From positions 2,235,001-2,299,000 of the forward strand of contig NZ_CP107913.1 of assembly GCF_036014115.1 (NCBI RefSeq): a stretch of 64,000 bases of DNA, written 5' to 3'. Under the pieces are notes generated by a model. That model did not search any database. It saw only the letters and a list, made by a program, of their open reading frames with translations, and was not told where the DNA came from. Shown here one piece after another: positions 18,070 through 25,191 of this stretch (within the stretch, counting starts at the first letter, position 1; every line of letters starts with the position of its first letter). Made by a program: the position numbers and the translations under genes. Source of the stretch: Streptomyces sp. NBC_00448 (GTDB lineage Bacteria > Actinomycetota > Actinomycetes > Streptomycetales > Streptomycetaceae).

Positions 18070-18330
18070 TCAGATCAGGTGGTGCACCAGCGCGCTGAAC
18101 ACCGCGCCGAGCCGTCCGAACAGGTCGCCGTGCGACGCGGCCGTCGAGGCGTCAGCGGTCCCGCCGCTGAGCAGCGCCAGCAGCACGGCGAACGCCACCA
18201 CGGGCAGCGCCACCGCCCACCACGGCACCCTGGTCTGCGCGGTGGACGCCTTGCCCGGGCCGCGGTCGGCACGGGGCGCGGCGGCGGACCGGGGCTGCCG
18301 CTCGTACAGGTGCGGGGACTGCGTGGTCAC
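18070..18330 (-). CDS. small single-pass membrane protein (86 aa)
   Basis: No characterised family recognised. It has a basic, Pro-rich N-terminus, then one hydrophobic helix (WWAVALPVVAFAVLLALLSG, about residues 37-56) and a short Ala/Thr/His tail. The GTG at 18330 has GGAGG upstream. It lies downstream of the SGM_5486-type gene and the MFS gene on the same strand. Confidence 0.75.
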   Translation of the reverse strand: MTTQSPHLYERQPRSAAAPRADRGPGKASTAQTRVPWWAVALPVVAFAVLLALLSGGTADASTAASHGDLFGRLGAVFSALVHHLI

Positions 18331-18467
18331 GGTGACCGCCTCCGTGCTGGGTCCGTCGAACTGCCGGATCGCTGTTCTTCCAGGTGCAGTTCGACGCTAC
18401 GGCGGCGGGGTGCGGCGGCCCATCCGGTCGTCCACCCACTTGACCCTGACCCTGGCCCCCTAGGGAA

Positions 18468-18485
18468 GGTGGGGTTCTCCCCACC
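18468..18485 (-). terminator. hairpin downstream of the MFS/small-protein genes
   Basis: Perfect 7-bp stem GGTGGGG/CCCCACC with a TTCT loop, about 45 nt downstream (minus strand) of the stop codon of the 40-residue gene. It probably ends the transporter transcript. Confidence 0.5.
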
Positions 18486-18527
18486 CTCCTCCTCAGGGTC
18501 GCGGTCGGGGTCCGGGCCGGAGCCGGT

Positions 18528-18650
18528 CTAACCCATGCGGGCGGCGATGATGGCGACGACCGCGACGATCGCGGGGACGCCCATCATGAGGCCGAAGACG
18601 ATGAGCAACCGCCGCTGCGGCTGCGGGGGATTCGGTTCGAGTACGGGCAT
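18528..18650 (-). CDS. SGM_5486-family transporter-associated micropeptide (40 aa)
   Basis: A 40-codon gene beginning MPVLEPNPPQPQRRLL, followed by one hydrophobic helix and ending AARMG. The sequence and its place just after a CynX/NimT-type MFS gene match the SGM_5486 family of small transporter-associated proteins known in Streptomyces. It is a single-pass membrane peptide that may assist the transporter; the role is inferred from neighbourhood only. Confidence 0.85.
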   Translation of the reverse strand: MPVLEPNPPQPQRRLLIVFGLMMGVPAIVAVVAIIAARMG

Positions 18651-18693
18651 GACGTTCAGTCTGGCACCGCTTCCTGGACGGCCCGCACCGGGG

Positions 18694-20049
18694 TCACAGT
18701 TCGTCCTCGATATGGCGGTTGCGGCCGGCCAGCACGCCGCACAGCGCCTGGGGCACCACCAGTGCGATCATCAGCGCCATCGGCAGGCCCCAGCCGCCGC
18801 TGACCTGGTTGAGCGTGCCGACCAGGATCGGTCCGGGGATGGAGATCAGATAGCCGCTGCTCTGCGCGAACGCCGACAGCCGTACGACGCCGGCGCCGCT
18901 GCGCGCACGCATCCCGATCATCGTCAGCACCAGCGGGAAGGCGCAGTTGGCGAAGCCGAGCAGCAGCGCCCACAGCCAGGGCGCCGCGGCGGGCGCGGCC
19001 CACAGCCCGGCGAACCCGGCGAGCTGGAACACCGCGAGGGTGACGACGATCGGTCCCTGTGACCCCATCCGGGCGGCGAGCGGGGGCAGCACGAACGACA
19101 GCGGCACCCCCAGCACCATGGTGAGGGCCAGCAGCAGGCCCGCCTTGTCCGCGGACAGCCCGGCGTCCCGGAAGACCTGCGGCATCCAGCCCATGGTCAC
19201 GTAGGCGGCGGTGCTCTGGAGCCCGAAGTAGCAGGCGAGCATCCGGGCGGTACGGCTGCGGCTGATCCGGCCGTGCTCGCCGTGCGCGGGCGCGGGTACG
19301 GATGCCGACGGGGATGCCGACGGGGTTGCGGCCTGGTCCCGTACGGTCCTGGTCCGCGTCGCCGGGCGCTGGCCCGACCGGTCCCGTATCAGCGGCAGCC
19401 ACGGCACGACCGCCACCGCGGCGAGCCCGGCCCACACGCCCAGGCCCCACCGCCAGCTGCCGCCCAGCGCGTCGGTGAGCGGCACGGTGACGGCCGCGGC
19501 CACTGCGGTGCCCAGCGACAGGGCCATCGAGTAGACGCCGGTGACGGTGCCGACCCGGTCGGGGAAGTAGCGCTTGACCATCACCGGCATCAGCACGTTG
19601 GAGACCGCGATCCCGGCCAGCGCGAGCGCGCTGGTGCCCAGGAAGACCGCGGTGTTGCCGGCCAGCGGACGCAGCAGCAGGCCGCCGGCGATGGCGGCCA
19701 TCCCGGCGCAGACCACCGCGCCGGGGCCGAAGCGGCGGGCCAGCCGGGGCGCGGTGAAGCCGAACAGCGCGAAGCACGCGGCGGGCACCGAGGTGAGCAG
19801 CCCGGCCATGGTGCCGCTCATGCCGAGGTCGTCGCGGACCTCCTTGAGCAGGGGGCCGAGGCTGGTGACGGCGGGGCGCAGGTTGACCGCGGCGAGGATC
19901 AGGGCGACGACGACGAGCCGGCGCACCCAGGGGACGGGCAGGGTCGGACGGTCCGCGGGGGCGGGTGCGCGGGTGGCGTCGGCCGGGCCCGCGGCGCGCT
20001 CCGGTGCGGCCGCGGCGGGGTCGAGGGTCAGGGATTCGTCATCGTGCAT
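18694..20049 (-). CDS. CynX/NimT-family MFS transporter
   Basis: This 451-residue major facilitator permease has twelve predicted helices, and the first reads RRLVVVALILAAVNLRPAVT, which with the following SLGPLL is typical of the cyanate/nitroimidazole-type (CynX/NimT) subfamily. A long Ala/Pro/Ser-rich loop (about residues 235-275) separates the two halves. The ATG at 20049 is 22 bp from the divergent regulator's start, with a palindrome and a -10-like TATGAT placed for a leaderless transcript. The substrate is unknown. Confidence 0.92.
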   Translation of the reverse strand: MHDDESLTLDPAAAAPERAAGPADATRAPAPADRPTLPVPWVRRLVVVALILAAVNLRPAVTSLGPLLKEVRDDLGMSGTMAGLLTSVPAACFALFGFTAPRLARRFGPGAVVCAGMAAIAGGLLLRPLAGNTAVFLGTSALALAGIAVSNVLMPVMVKRYFPDRVGTVTGVYSMALSLGTAVAAAVTVPLTDALGGSWRWGLGVWAGLAAVAVVPWLPLIRDRSGQRPATRTRTVRDQAATPSASPSASVPAPAHGEHGRISRSRTARMLACYFGLQSTAAYVTMGWMPQVFRDAGLSADKAGLLLALTMVLGVPLSFVLPPLAARMGSQGPIVVTLAVFQLAGFAGLWAAPAAAPWLWALLLGFANCAFPLVLTMIGMRARSGAGVVRLSAFAQSSGYLISIPGPILVGTLNQVSGGWGLPMALMIALVVPQALCGVLAGRNRHIEDEL

Positions 20050-20052
20050 GAG

Positions 20053-20071
20053 CCCATCATAGAATGATGGG
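20053..20071. promoter_or_regulatory. palindromic operator with overlapping divergent -10 boxes
   Basis: CCCATCAT (20053-20060), AGA, ATGATGGG (20064-20071): a perfect 8-bp inverted repeat with a 3-bp spacer that fills the gap between the MFS start (20049) and the GntR-family start (20072). TAGAAT (20060-20065) is 6 nt before the regulator's ATG, and TATGAT (minus strand, 20061-20056) is 6 nt before the transporter's ATG. Both fit -10 boxes for leaderless transcripts. The site is a likely operator for the adjacent FadR-type regulator. Confidence 0.8.
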
Positions 20072-20755
20072 ATGAATCTCGGACCCGTGCCTCGTCCAGC
20101 GCCCCTCGCCGACCAGGTCATCGCGCGGCTGCGCGCGGAGATCGCCGCAGGGAGCTGGCCGGTCGGCTCGCGCATCCCCACCGAGTCCGAGCTGGTCGCG
20201 CTGCTCGGCGTCGCCCGCAACACCGTCCGCGAGGCCGTCCGCGCCCTGGCGCACAACGGCCTGCTGGACATCCGCCAGGGCTCGGGCACCTACGTCGTCG
20301 CGACCAGCGAACTCGCCGGGGTGATGCACCGCCGCTTCGCCGACGCCGATCCGCTGCACGTCGCCGAGCTGCGCAGCTCCCTGGAGGCCAGTGCGGCCCG
20401 GCTGGCCGCCGAACGCCGTGACGACAAGGACCTGCGCAAGCTCGACACGCTGCTGGAACGTCGCGAGCGGGCCTGGGACTCCGGCAGCACCGAGGACTTC
20501 GTCCAGGCCGACGCCACCTGGCACCTCGCGGTGACGGCCGCCTCGCACAACGACGTGATCACCGCGCTGTACGCGGACCTCGGCGAGGTGCTGCGCGACT
20601 TCCTGCGCGCCGACGTCGGCACCGAGCTGCGCCCGGAGGACCACGTCGACCACGCCCGGCTGCTGGCCGCCATCCGCGCGCGCGACGCCGACGGCGCCGC
20701 CGCCGAGGCCCGCGACCACGCGTTCTCCTGCCGGTTCCTCACGTACCGGTCATGA
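20072..20755 (+). CDS. FadR-subfamily GntR transcriptional regulator
   Basis: This 227-residue DNA-binding regulator has a winged helix at about residues 12-75 (PLADQVIARLRAEIAAGSWP, SELVALLGVARNTVREAVRAL, LDIRQGSGTYVV) and an all-helical FCD ligand-binding domain (from about 90) with Asp/His residues (DATWHLAV, DHARLL) that usually bind a metal. The ATG at 20072 directly abuts the palindrome and lacks a Shine-Dalgarno sequence, so the mRNA is probably leaderless. It probably represses itself and the divergent transporter. Confidence 0.94.
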   Translation: MNLGPVPRPAPLADQVIARLRAEIAAGSWPVGSRIPTESELVALLGVARNTVREAVRALAHNGLLDIRQGSGTYVVATSELAGVMHRRFADADPLHVAELRSSLEASAARLAAERRDDKDLRKLDTLLERRERAWDSGSTEDFVQADATWHLAVTAASHNDVITALYADLGEVLRDFLRADVGTELRPEDHVDHARLLAAIRARDADGAAAEARDHAFSCRFLTYRS

Positions 20756-20759
20756 GCAC

Positions 20760-20789
20760 GGCCTCCTTGCCCGCGCGGGCAAGGAGGCC
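20760..20789. terminator. strong terminator between the regulator and fabI
   Basis: Perfect 13-bp stem GGCCTCCTTGCCC/GGGCAAGGAGGCC with a GCGC loop, 4 bp after the regulator's stop codon. It can serve both convergent genes. Confidence 0.88.
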
Positions 20790-20848
20790 GGGTGCACCAG
20801 CTGGGTACGCGAGGGGCCGGGCGCGCGGCGCGCCCCCGGCCGGTCGGA

Positions 20849-21637
20849 TCAACCGACCGCGTGCAGACCGCCGTCCACGTGGATGATCTCGCCGGTCGTC
20901 TTGGGGAACCAGTCCGACAGCAGCGCCACGATGCCGCGGCCGGCCGGCTCCGGGTCGGTCAGGTCCCACGCCAGCGGGGAGCGCGTGTCCCAGGTGGCGG
21001 CCAGGTCGCCGAAGCCGGGGATGGACTTGGCGGCCATGGAGGCGAGCGGGCCGGCCGACACCAGGTTGCAGCGCACGTTCTGCTCGCCGAGGTAGCGGGC
21101 GAGGTAGCGGGAGGTCGACTCGAGCGCGGCCTTGGCCGGGCCCATCCAGTCGTACTGGCCCCAGGCGAACTGCGCGTCGAAGGTCAGCCCGACCACCGAG
21201 CCGCCGCTCACCGCGTCCGGGCCGTCGGCCTCGGTCATCAGCGGCAGCAGCGCCATGGTGAGGGACTTCAGGGAGAACGCCGAGACGTGCATCGCGGTGG
21301 ACACCGACTCGAAGGGCGTGTCGAGGAAGTTGCCGCCGAGCGCGTCCTGCGGGGCGAAGCCGATGGAGTGCACGACCCCGTCGAGCCCGCCCAGTTCCTT
21401 GCGCACGACCTCTTCCAGGCCCGCCAGGTGCTCGGCGTTGGTCACGTCCAGCTCGATGACCTTCGTCGGCTTCGGCAGCTTCTTGGCGATCCGGGCGGTC
21501 AGGGTGGGCCGGGGGAACGCGGTGAGGATGATCTCGGCGCCCTGCTCCTGAGCCAGCTTGGCGGCGTGGAAGGCGATGGACGACTCCATCAGCACGCCGG
21601 TGATCAGGATGCGCTTGCCTTCGAGGATTCCGCTCAT
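20849..21637 (-). CDS. fabI: enoyl-[acyl-carrier-protein] reductase FabI (InhA-like)
   Basis: NADH-dependent enoyl-ACP reductase that completes each round of type II fatty acid elongation. The 262-residue protein has the FabI-specific glycine motif (KRILITGVLMESSIAF), SIGFAP, and the catalytic YxxMxxxK (YDWMGPAK). It ends with the substrate loop and GEIIHVDGGLHAVG. It starts 5 bp after the fabG stop codon, forming a two-gene operon as in S. coelicolor SCO1815-SCO1814. Confidence 0.97.
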   Translation of the reverse strand: MSGILEGKRILITGVLMESSIAFHAAKLAQEQGAEIILTAFPRPTLTARIAKKLPKPTKVIELDVTNAEHLAGLEEVVRKELGGLDGVVHSIGFAPQDALGGNFLDTPFESVSTAMHVSAFSLKSLTMALLPLMTEADGPDAVSGGSVVGLTFDAQFAWGQYDWMGPAKAALESTSRYLARYLGEQNVRCNLVSAGPLASMAAKSIPGFGDLAATWDTRSPLAWDLTDPEPAGRGIVALLSDWFPKTTGEIIHVDGGLHAVG

Positions 21638-21642
21638 GGTGA

Positions 21643-22362
21643 TCAGTGACCCATGCCCAATCCGCCGTCAACCGGGATGACGGCTCCAGTGATGTACGAG
21701 GCGTCGTCCGAGGCGAGGAAGCGCACGGTGGCGGCGATCTCCTCGGGCCGGCCGTACCGGCCGAGCGGCACCTGGGCGACGATCCCGGACCGCTGCTCGT
21801 CGGAGAGCGCCCGGGTCATGTCGGTGTCGACGAAGCCGGGGGCGACGACGTTGAACGTGAGGTTGCGCGAGCCCAGTTCACGCGCGAGCGAGCGGGCGAA
21901 GCCCACCAGGCCGGCCTTGGACGCGGCGTAGTTGGCCTGTCCGCCGCTGCCGAGCAGACCCACCACGGACGAGATCAGCACGACCCGGCCCTTCTTGGCC
22001 CGCAGCATGCCGCGGTTGGCGCGCTTGACCACGCGGAAGGTGCCGGTGAGGTTGGTGTCGAGGACCGTGGTGAAGTCCTCCTCGGACATCCGCATCAGGA
22101 GCTGGTCGCGGGTGATGCCCGCGTTGGCGACCAGCACCTCCACGGTGCCGTGCTTCTCCTCGATCTCCTTGTACGCCTGCTCCACCTGCTCACTGTCGGT
22201 GATGTCGCAGCGCACCGCGAGCACGCCCGACTCGACCAGTTCCGCAGGCGGTTCACCCGAGCGGTACGTGATGGCGACCTTGTCGCCCGCGTCGACGAAG
22301 ACCCGGGCGATGGCGAGGCCGATGCCCCGGTTTCCTCCGGTGACGAGAACCGAGCGGCTCAA
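21643..22362 (-). CDS. fabG: 3-oxoacyl-[acyl-carrier-protein] reductase FabG
   Basis: NADPH-dependent ketoacyl-ACP reductase of type II fatty acid synthesis. The 239-residue SDR protein has VLVTGGNRGIGLAIAR, NAGIT, and the Ser-Tyr-Lys triad (LISSVVG and YAASKAG). The TTG at 22362 was chosen because it gives the LSRSVLVTGG N-terminus seen in Streptomyces FabG and has a purine-rich AGGAAAAGAG upstream; the frame remains open to 22461 without homology. It is followed at once by fabI. Confidence 0.95.
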   Translation of the reverse strand: MSRSVLVTGGNRGIGLAIARVFVDAGDKVAITYRSGEPPAELVESGVLAVRCDITDSEQVEQAYKEIEEKHGTVEVLVANAGITRDQLLMRMSEEDFTTVLDTNLTGTFRVVKRANRGMLRAKKGRVVLISSVVGLLGSGGQANYAASKAGLVGFARSLARELGSRNLTFNVVAPGFVDTDMTRALSDEQRSGIVAQVPLGRYGRPEEIAATVRFLASDDASYITGAVIPVDGGLGMGH

Positions 22363-22536
22363 CGGATCACTCTTTTCCTGCGTCGATGGGTCGTGGCTGT
22401 CTGCCTGAAAACTATCGGTACCGGTCGCGTTCCGGGGAATCGCCCCGTACAGGCTGCTCACGAGGTCCCTGTGGGGTTCCTACAGTGCCCGGCGTGCCTG
22501 GGGCCTGCGGATACGTCCCATCGACGCGGGAGGCGG

Positions 22537-23091
22537 TCAGGTGCCGTGCGGGCCGGTGCCGGCCGGCAGGTCGGTGGAGGTGTGCTTCGTGGCGTACTGG
22601 TCCACGGTGACGGTCAGCGACTGCGCGATCTGCCGCAGGTAGGAGATGAGCCGCTCGGTCTCCTCCTGGTCGGCGCCGCTCGACTTGCCGTCCTGCTCCC
22701 GGATCTGCTGCAGGATCGCCTCGGCCTGCACCCGGGCGGCGCGCACCATGGTGCGCGCCTGATCGCGGGCCGCGACGACGGTCTGCTCGGCCGACTGCTG
22801 GGCGCGGGCCTGCTGCAGGACCGCGTCCACGGTCGGCACACCGGTGAGGTTGGTGCCGTCGCTGATGTTGTTCGCCCGTATCCAGTCCCGGTGGCGCTGC
22901 ATGTCCGTCCGCAGCCGGTCGTTCTCCTGTGCCAGCGCGGTCAGTTCCGCCGCGCAGCGGCGCAGCGCGTCGTGCACCGCCTCCTCGTGGTAGCCGCGAC
23001 GGGTCAGGGGGGCGCGGGGGAACGTCATCGAGCGCAGCGTCTCGGGCGTCACCCGGCGCTCCTCCGGGTGGTGTGCTCGTGTCTCGTTCAC
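22537..23091 (-). CDS. DivIVA-like coiled-coil protein
   Basis: This 184-residue protein has a DivIVA-type N-terminal segment (FPRAPLTRRGYHEEAVHDAL, then heptad-rich ELTALAQENDRLRTDM) and a second long helix (ARAQQSAEQTVVAARDQARTMV). Proteins of this kind in actinobacteria associate with polar growth machinery or cytoskeletal scaffolds; which role applies here is not shown. The GTG at 23091 has GGAGA upstream. It is 10 bp from the end of the globin-reductase gene on the same strand. Confidence 0.82.
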   Translation of the reverse strand: MNETRAHHPEERRVTPETLRSMTFPRAPLTRRGYHEEAVHDALRRCAAELTALAQENDRLRTDMQRHRDWIRANNISDGTNLTGVPTVDAVLQQARAQQSAEQTVVAARDQARTMVRAARVQAEAILQQIREQDGKSSGADQEETERLISYLRQIAQSLTVTVDQYATKHTSTDLPAGTGPHGT

Positions 23092-23101
23092 ATGTCTCCG
23101 A

Positions 23102-24214
23102 TCACCGAGCGTCTTCGTAGTGCAGCAGGTCGTGGGGGATGCCGCCGGCCGCCAGATCGCGCACCGTCGCGGAGACCATCGCCGGCGAGCCGCAGACGTA
23201 CACCGAGCGCCCGCGGCAGGCCCCAGAGCGCAGGACGGGACCGGCCAGGCTGCGGTTCTCGAAGCTGCCGAAGTCCGCGCCGACCAGCGGGGTGACGCGC
23301 AACCACGGATGGGCTTCGGCCAGTTGCCGCAGCGCGGGCATGTCGTACAGGCCGTTCGCGTCGCGCGCCCCGAAGAACAGGTCCACCCGGCGCGGCGGGC
23401 CGTACCAGGCGATCTCCTCGATCAGGGCGCGCAGCGGGGCCAGCCCGGTACCGCCGGCGACCAGCACCAGGTCCCGGCCCTGCGACCGCCGCAGCCCGAG
23501 CCGGTCACCGACCGGGGCCCCGAGGCGCAGCACGTCGCCCTGCCGCAGCGAGTAGACCACGGCCGGACTGACCAGCCCCCCGTCGATGGAGCGCACGTGC
23601 AACTCGATGCTGCCGTCGGCGCGCACCGCGTTGGCCGGGGTGAAGGACCGCCAGGTGCTCGGCAGTATCGGGGTCTCCACCATCACGGACTGACCGGCGG
23701 CGTACGCCATCGGCTGGTCCAACCGCAGGGTGACGACCGCGATGTCGAAGGCGCGTTGCTCGTGCCGCACCACCTCGGCGTTCCACCACGGCGGGTTCAC
23801 CGCGCTGTCGGCATCGGCGGCCTGGAACATGGTGCGGGCCACGAGCCCGTAGGCGTCGGTCCAGCCACGCCGCAACTCCGGGGTCCACGCCTCGCCCAGG
23901 AAGTAGCCGAGGGTGGCCAGCAGGGCCTGTCCCACCGCGTCGTAGTGCTCGGCCACCACCTGGAACTTGCGGTGGTCGCGGCCCAGTTGCTGGACGTACG
24001 GGACGAGGCGGTCCGGATCGTCCACGTCGGCGACGATCCTGCCCAGGGCCGCGACCAGCCGGTCGCGCTGCTGGCCCATGGACACCGGGAACATCGGCCG
24101 GACCTGCGGCGCGATGAGGAACAGGTAGGAGTAGAAGTACCGCGGTACCTCGTCCCCGGACTTGCCGACCAGGGCGAAGGAGTCTCGCAACGCCTGGGTA
24201 TCGCTCACGACCAC
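23102..24214 (-). CDS. globin-FAD/NAD reductase (flavohaemoprotein-like)
   Basis: This 370-residue protein combines a globin domain (about residues 1-135, with the proximal histidine in VVAEHYDAVGQALL) and a ferredoxin-reductase-type FAD/NAD(P)H module (WRSFTPAN, then VLVAGGTGLAPLRALIEE and YVCGSPAMV). This is the architecture of flavohaemoglobins, which oxidise nitric oxide to nitrate with O2 and NADH. The FAD motif (RSFT rather than RxYS) is a variant. A single-domain globin gene lies 84 bp upstream on the same strand. Confidence 0.92.
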   Translation of the reverse strand: MVVSDTQALRDSFALVGKSGDEVPRYFYSYLFLIAPQVRPMFPVSMGQQRDRLVAALGRIVADVDDPDRLVPYVQQLGRDHRKFQVVAEHYDAVGQALLATLGYFLGEAWTPELRRGWTDAYGLVARTMFQAADADSAVNPPWWNAEVVRHEQRAFDIAVVTLRLDQPMAYAAGQSVMVETPILPSTWRSFTPANAVRADGSIELHVRSIDGGLVSPAVVYSLRQGDVLRLGAPVGDRLGLRRSQGRDLVLVAGGTGLAPLRALIEEIAWYGPPRRVDLFFGARDANGLYDMPALRQLAEAHPWLRVTPLVGADFGSFENRSLAGPVLRSGACRGRSVYVCGSPAMVSATVRDLAAGGIPHDLLHYEDAR

Positions 24215-24298
24215 CCACCGGCATCCGACATCAGGGGTGACCTCCGTGCAGTTGGGGGCCGTTCGGCGGCTCGCCGCGACGAGCCGCTGACGGCTCGG

Positions 24299-24712
24299 TC
24301 AGCGGGCGGCCGCATCGCCGGCCGCGACCATGGTGTCGCTGATCACGCCGTAGACCCCGGTCCAGGACTCCTCGACGGCGGGCGTCCACGCGTCGCCCGC
24401 GTAGTGCTGCAAGGTGGCTATCAGGCTGGCGCCCACGGCCGGGTAGTGCTCGGCCAGCGCGCCGTAACCCACGTGCCGCCGCCCCAGGTTCTGCAGCATG
24501 CCGGTCAGTGTCTCGGGGTTCTCGATGTTCGCCACCAGGGCGCCCAGAGCGGCCCACAGGCGATCGCGCTGCTCGTCGATGTGCGGCGCGAACAGCGGGC
24601 GCACCTCGGGGTGGTTGGCGAACAAGTGCTCGTAGAAATATGCAGTCACCTGCGAGCCGTTCGGCTCGACAACCTTGAAACTGCTACGGATCAGCGAAGG
24701 GTCTACGGTCAT
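24299..24712 (-). CDS. single-domain globin
   Basis: This 137-residue globin resembles the haem domain of flavohaemoglobins (SLIRSSFKVVEPNGSQVTAYF, FANHPEVRPLF, proximal His in GALAEHYPAVGASLI). It lacks a reductase and probably uses another electron donor or binds O2/NO directly. It precedes the globin-reductase gene, with which it shares sequence blocks, so the pair probably arose by duplication. Confidence 0.92.
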   Translation of the reverse strand: MTVDPSLIRSSFKVVEPNGSQVTAYFYEHLFANHPEVRPLFAPHIDEQRDRLWAALGALVANIENPETLTGMLQNLGRRHVGYGALAEHYPAVGASLIATLQHYAGDAWTPAVEESWTGVYGVISDTMVAAGDAAAR

Positions 24713-25191
24713 GGCGGCCGACTCTAGCCAGAGGCAAGGGAATCGAACAAGTTGTGCCGGTGAGAAGAAGAAGCGGGCACCGCATTACCATCACCGGCCG
24801 ATCGGAAATCACGTCGTACGGGAAAACCAGCCATGTCGGCACATCGGAGGAACCGGCCCGAGGAGCAAGTCGAACCGACGAGTCGGCCCCGGCTCACCCG
24901 CGAAAGCAGCCGGACGGTGCTCTCCGCAATTCCGCATTCCGGACGGCATCTCCGGGGGGCGTACATCCGGCGGTCCGTCAGGATTCACCGGATGGACCGC
25001 GATCGCGGACACCGCCCTGGATTCGGCCGAACCGCCGGGCGGCAGGCACGGGCGCGGCGGTCCGTCCGAGCGCGGCGTCCCGGCCGCCGGGATGGCCGGT
25101 CGCCGAGTTATCCACAGGCGGGCGAAAACGTCCGCCCCGGGACGGCGCGGACATGGTTCACTGCGAAGACGCGAAGGAAGGGAAGATCGTC
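24713..25191. other. 479-bp divergent intergenic region with a DnaA-box match
   Basis: This region lies between the globin and tldD genes. It is less GC-rich than its surroundings near the globin start. TTATCCACA at 25108-25116 is an exact DnaA box. ACAAGTTGT, an odd palindrome, lies about 35 bp upstream of the globin start on the minus strand and is a possible operator. No small ORF with a convincing ribosome binding site was found. Confidence 0.5.
25108..25116 (+). promoter_or_regulatory. DnaA-box-like 9-mer
   Basis: TTATCCACA, an exact match to the E. coli-type DnaA box, 75 bp upstream of tldD. Only a single copy was seen, so it is not an origin. Confidence 0.4.

Noticed and set aside
25108..25116. 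Replication origin near the DnaA box
   Set aside because: Only one DnaA box, no AT-rich unwinding region and no dnaA/dnaN/gyrB genes nearby.
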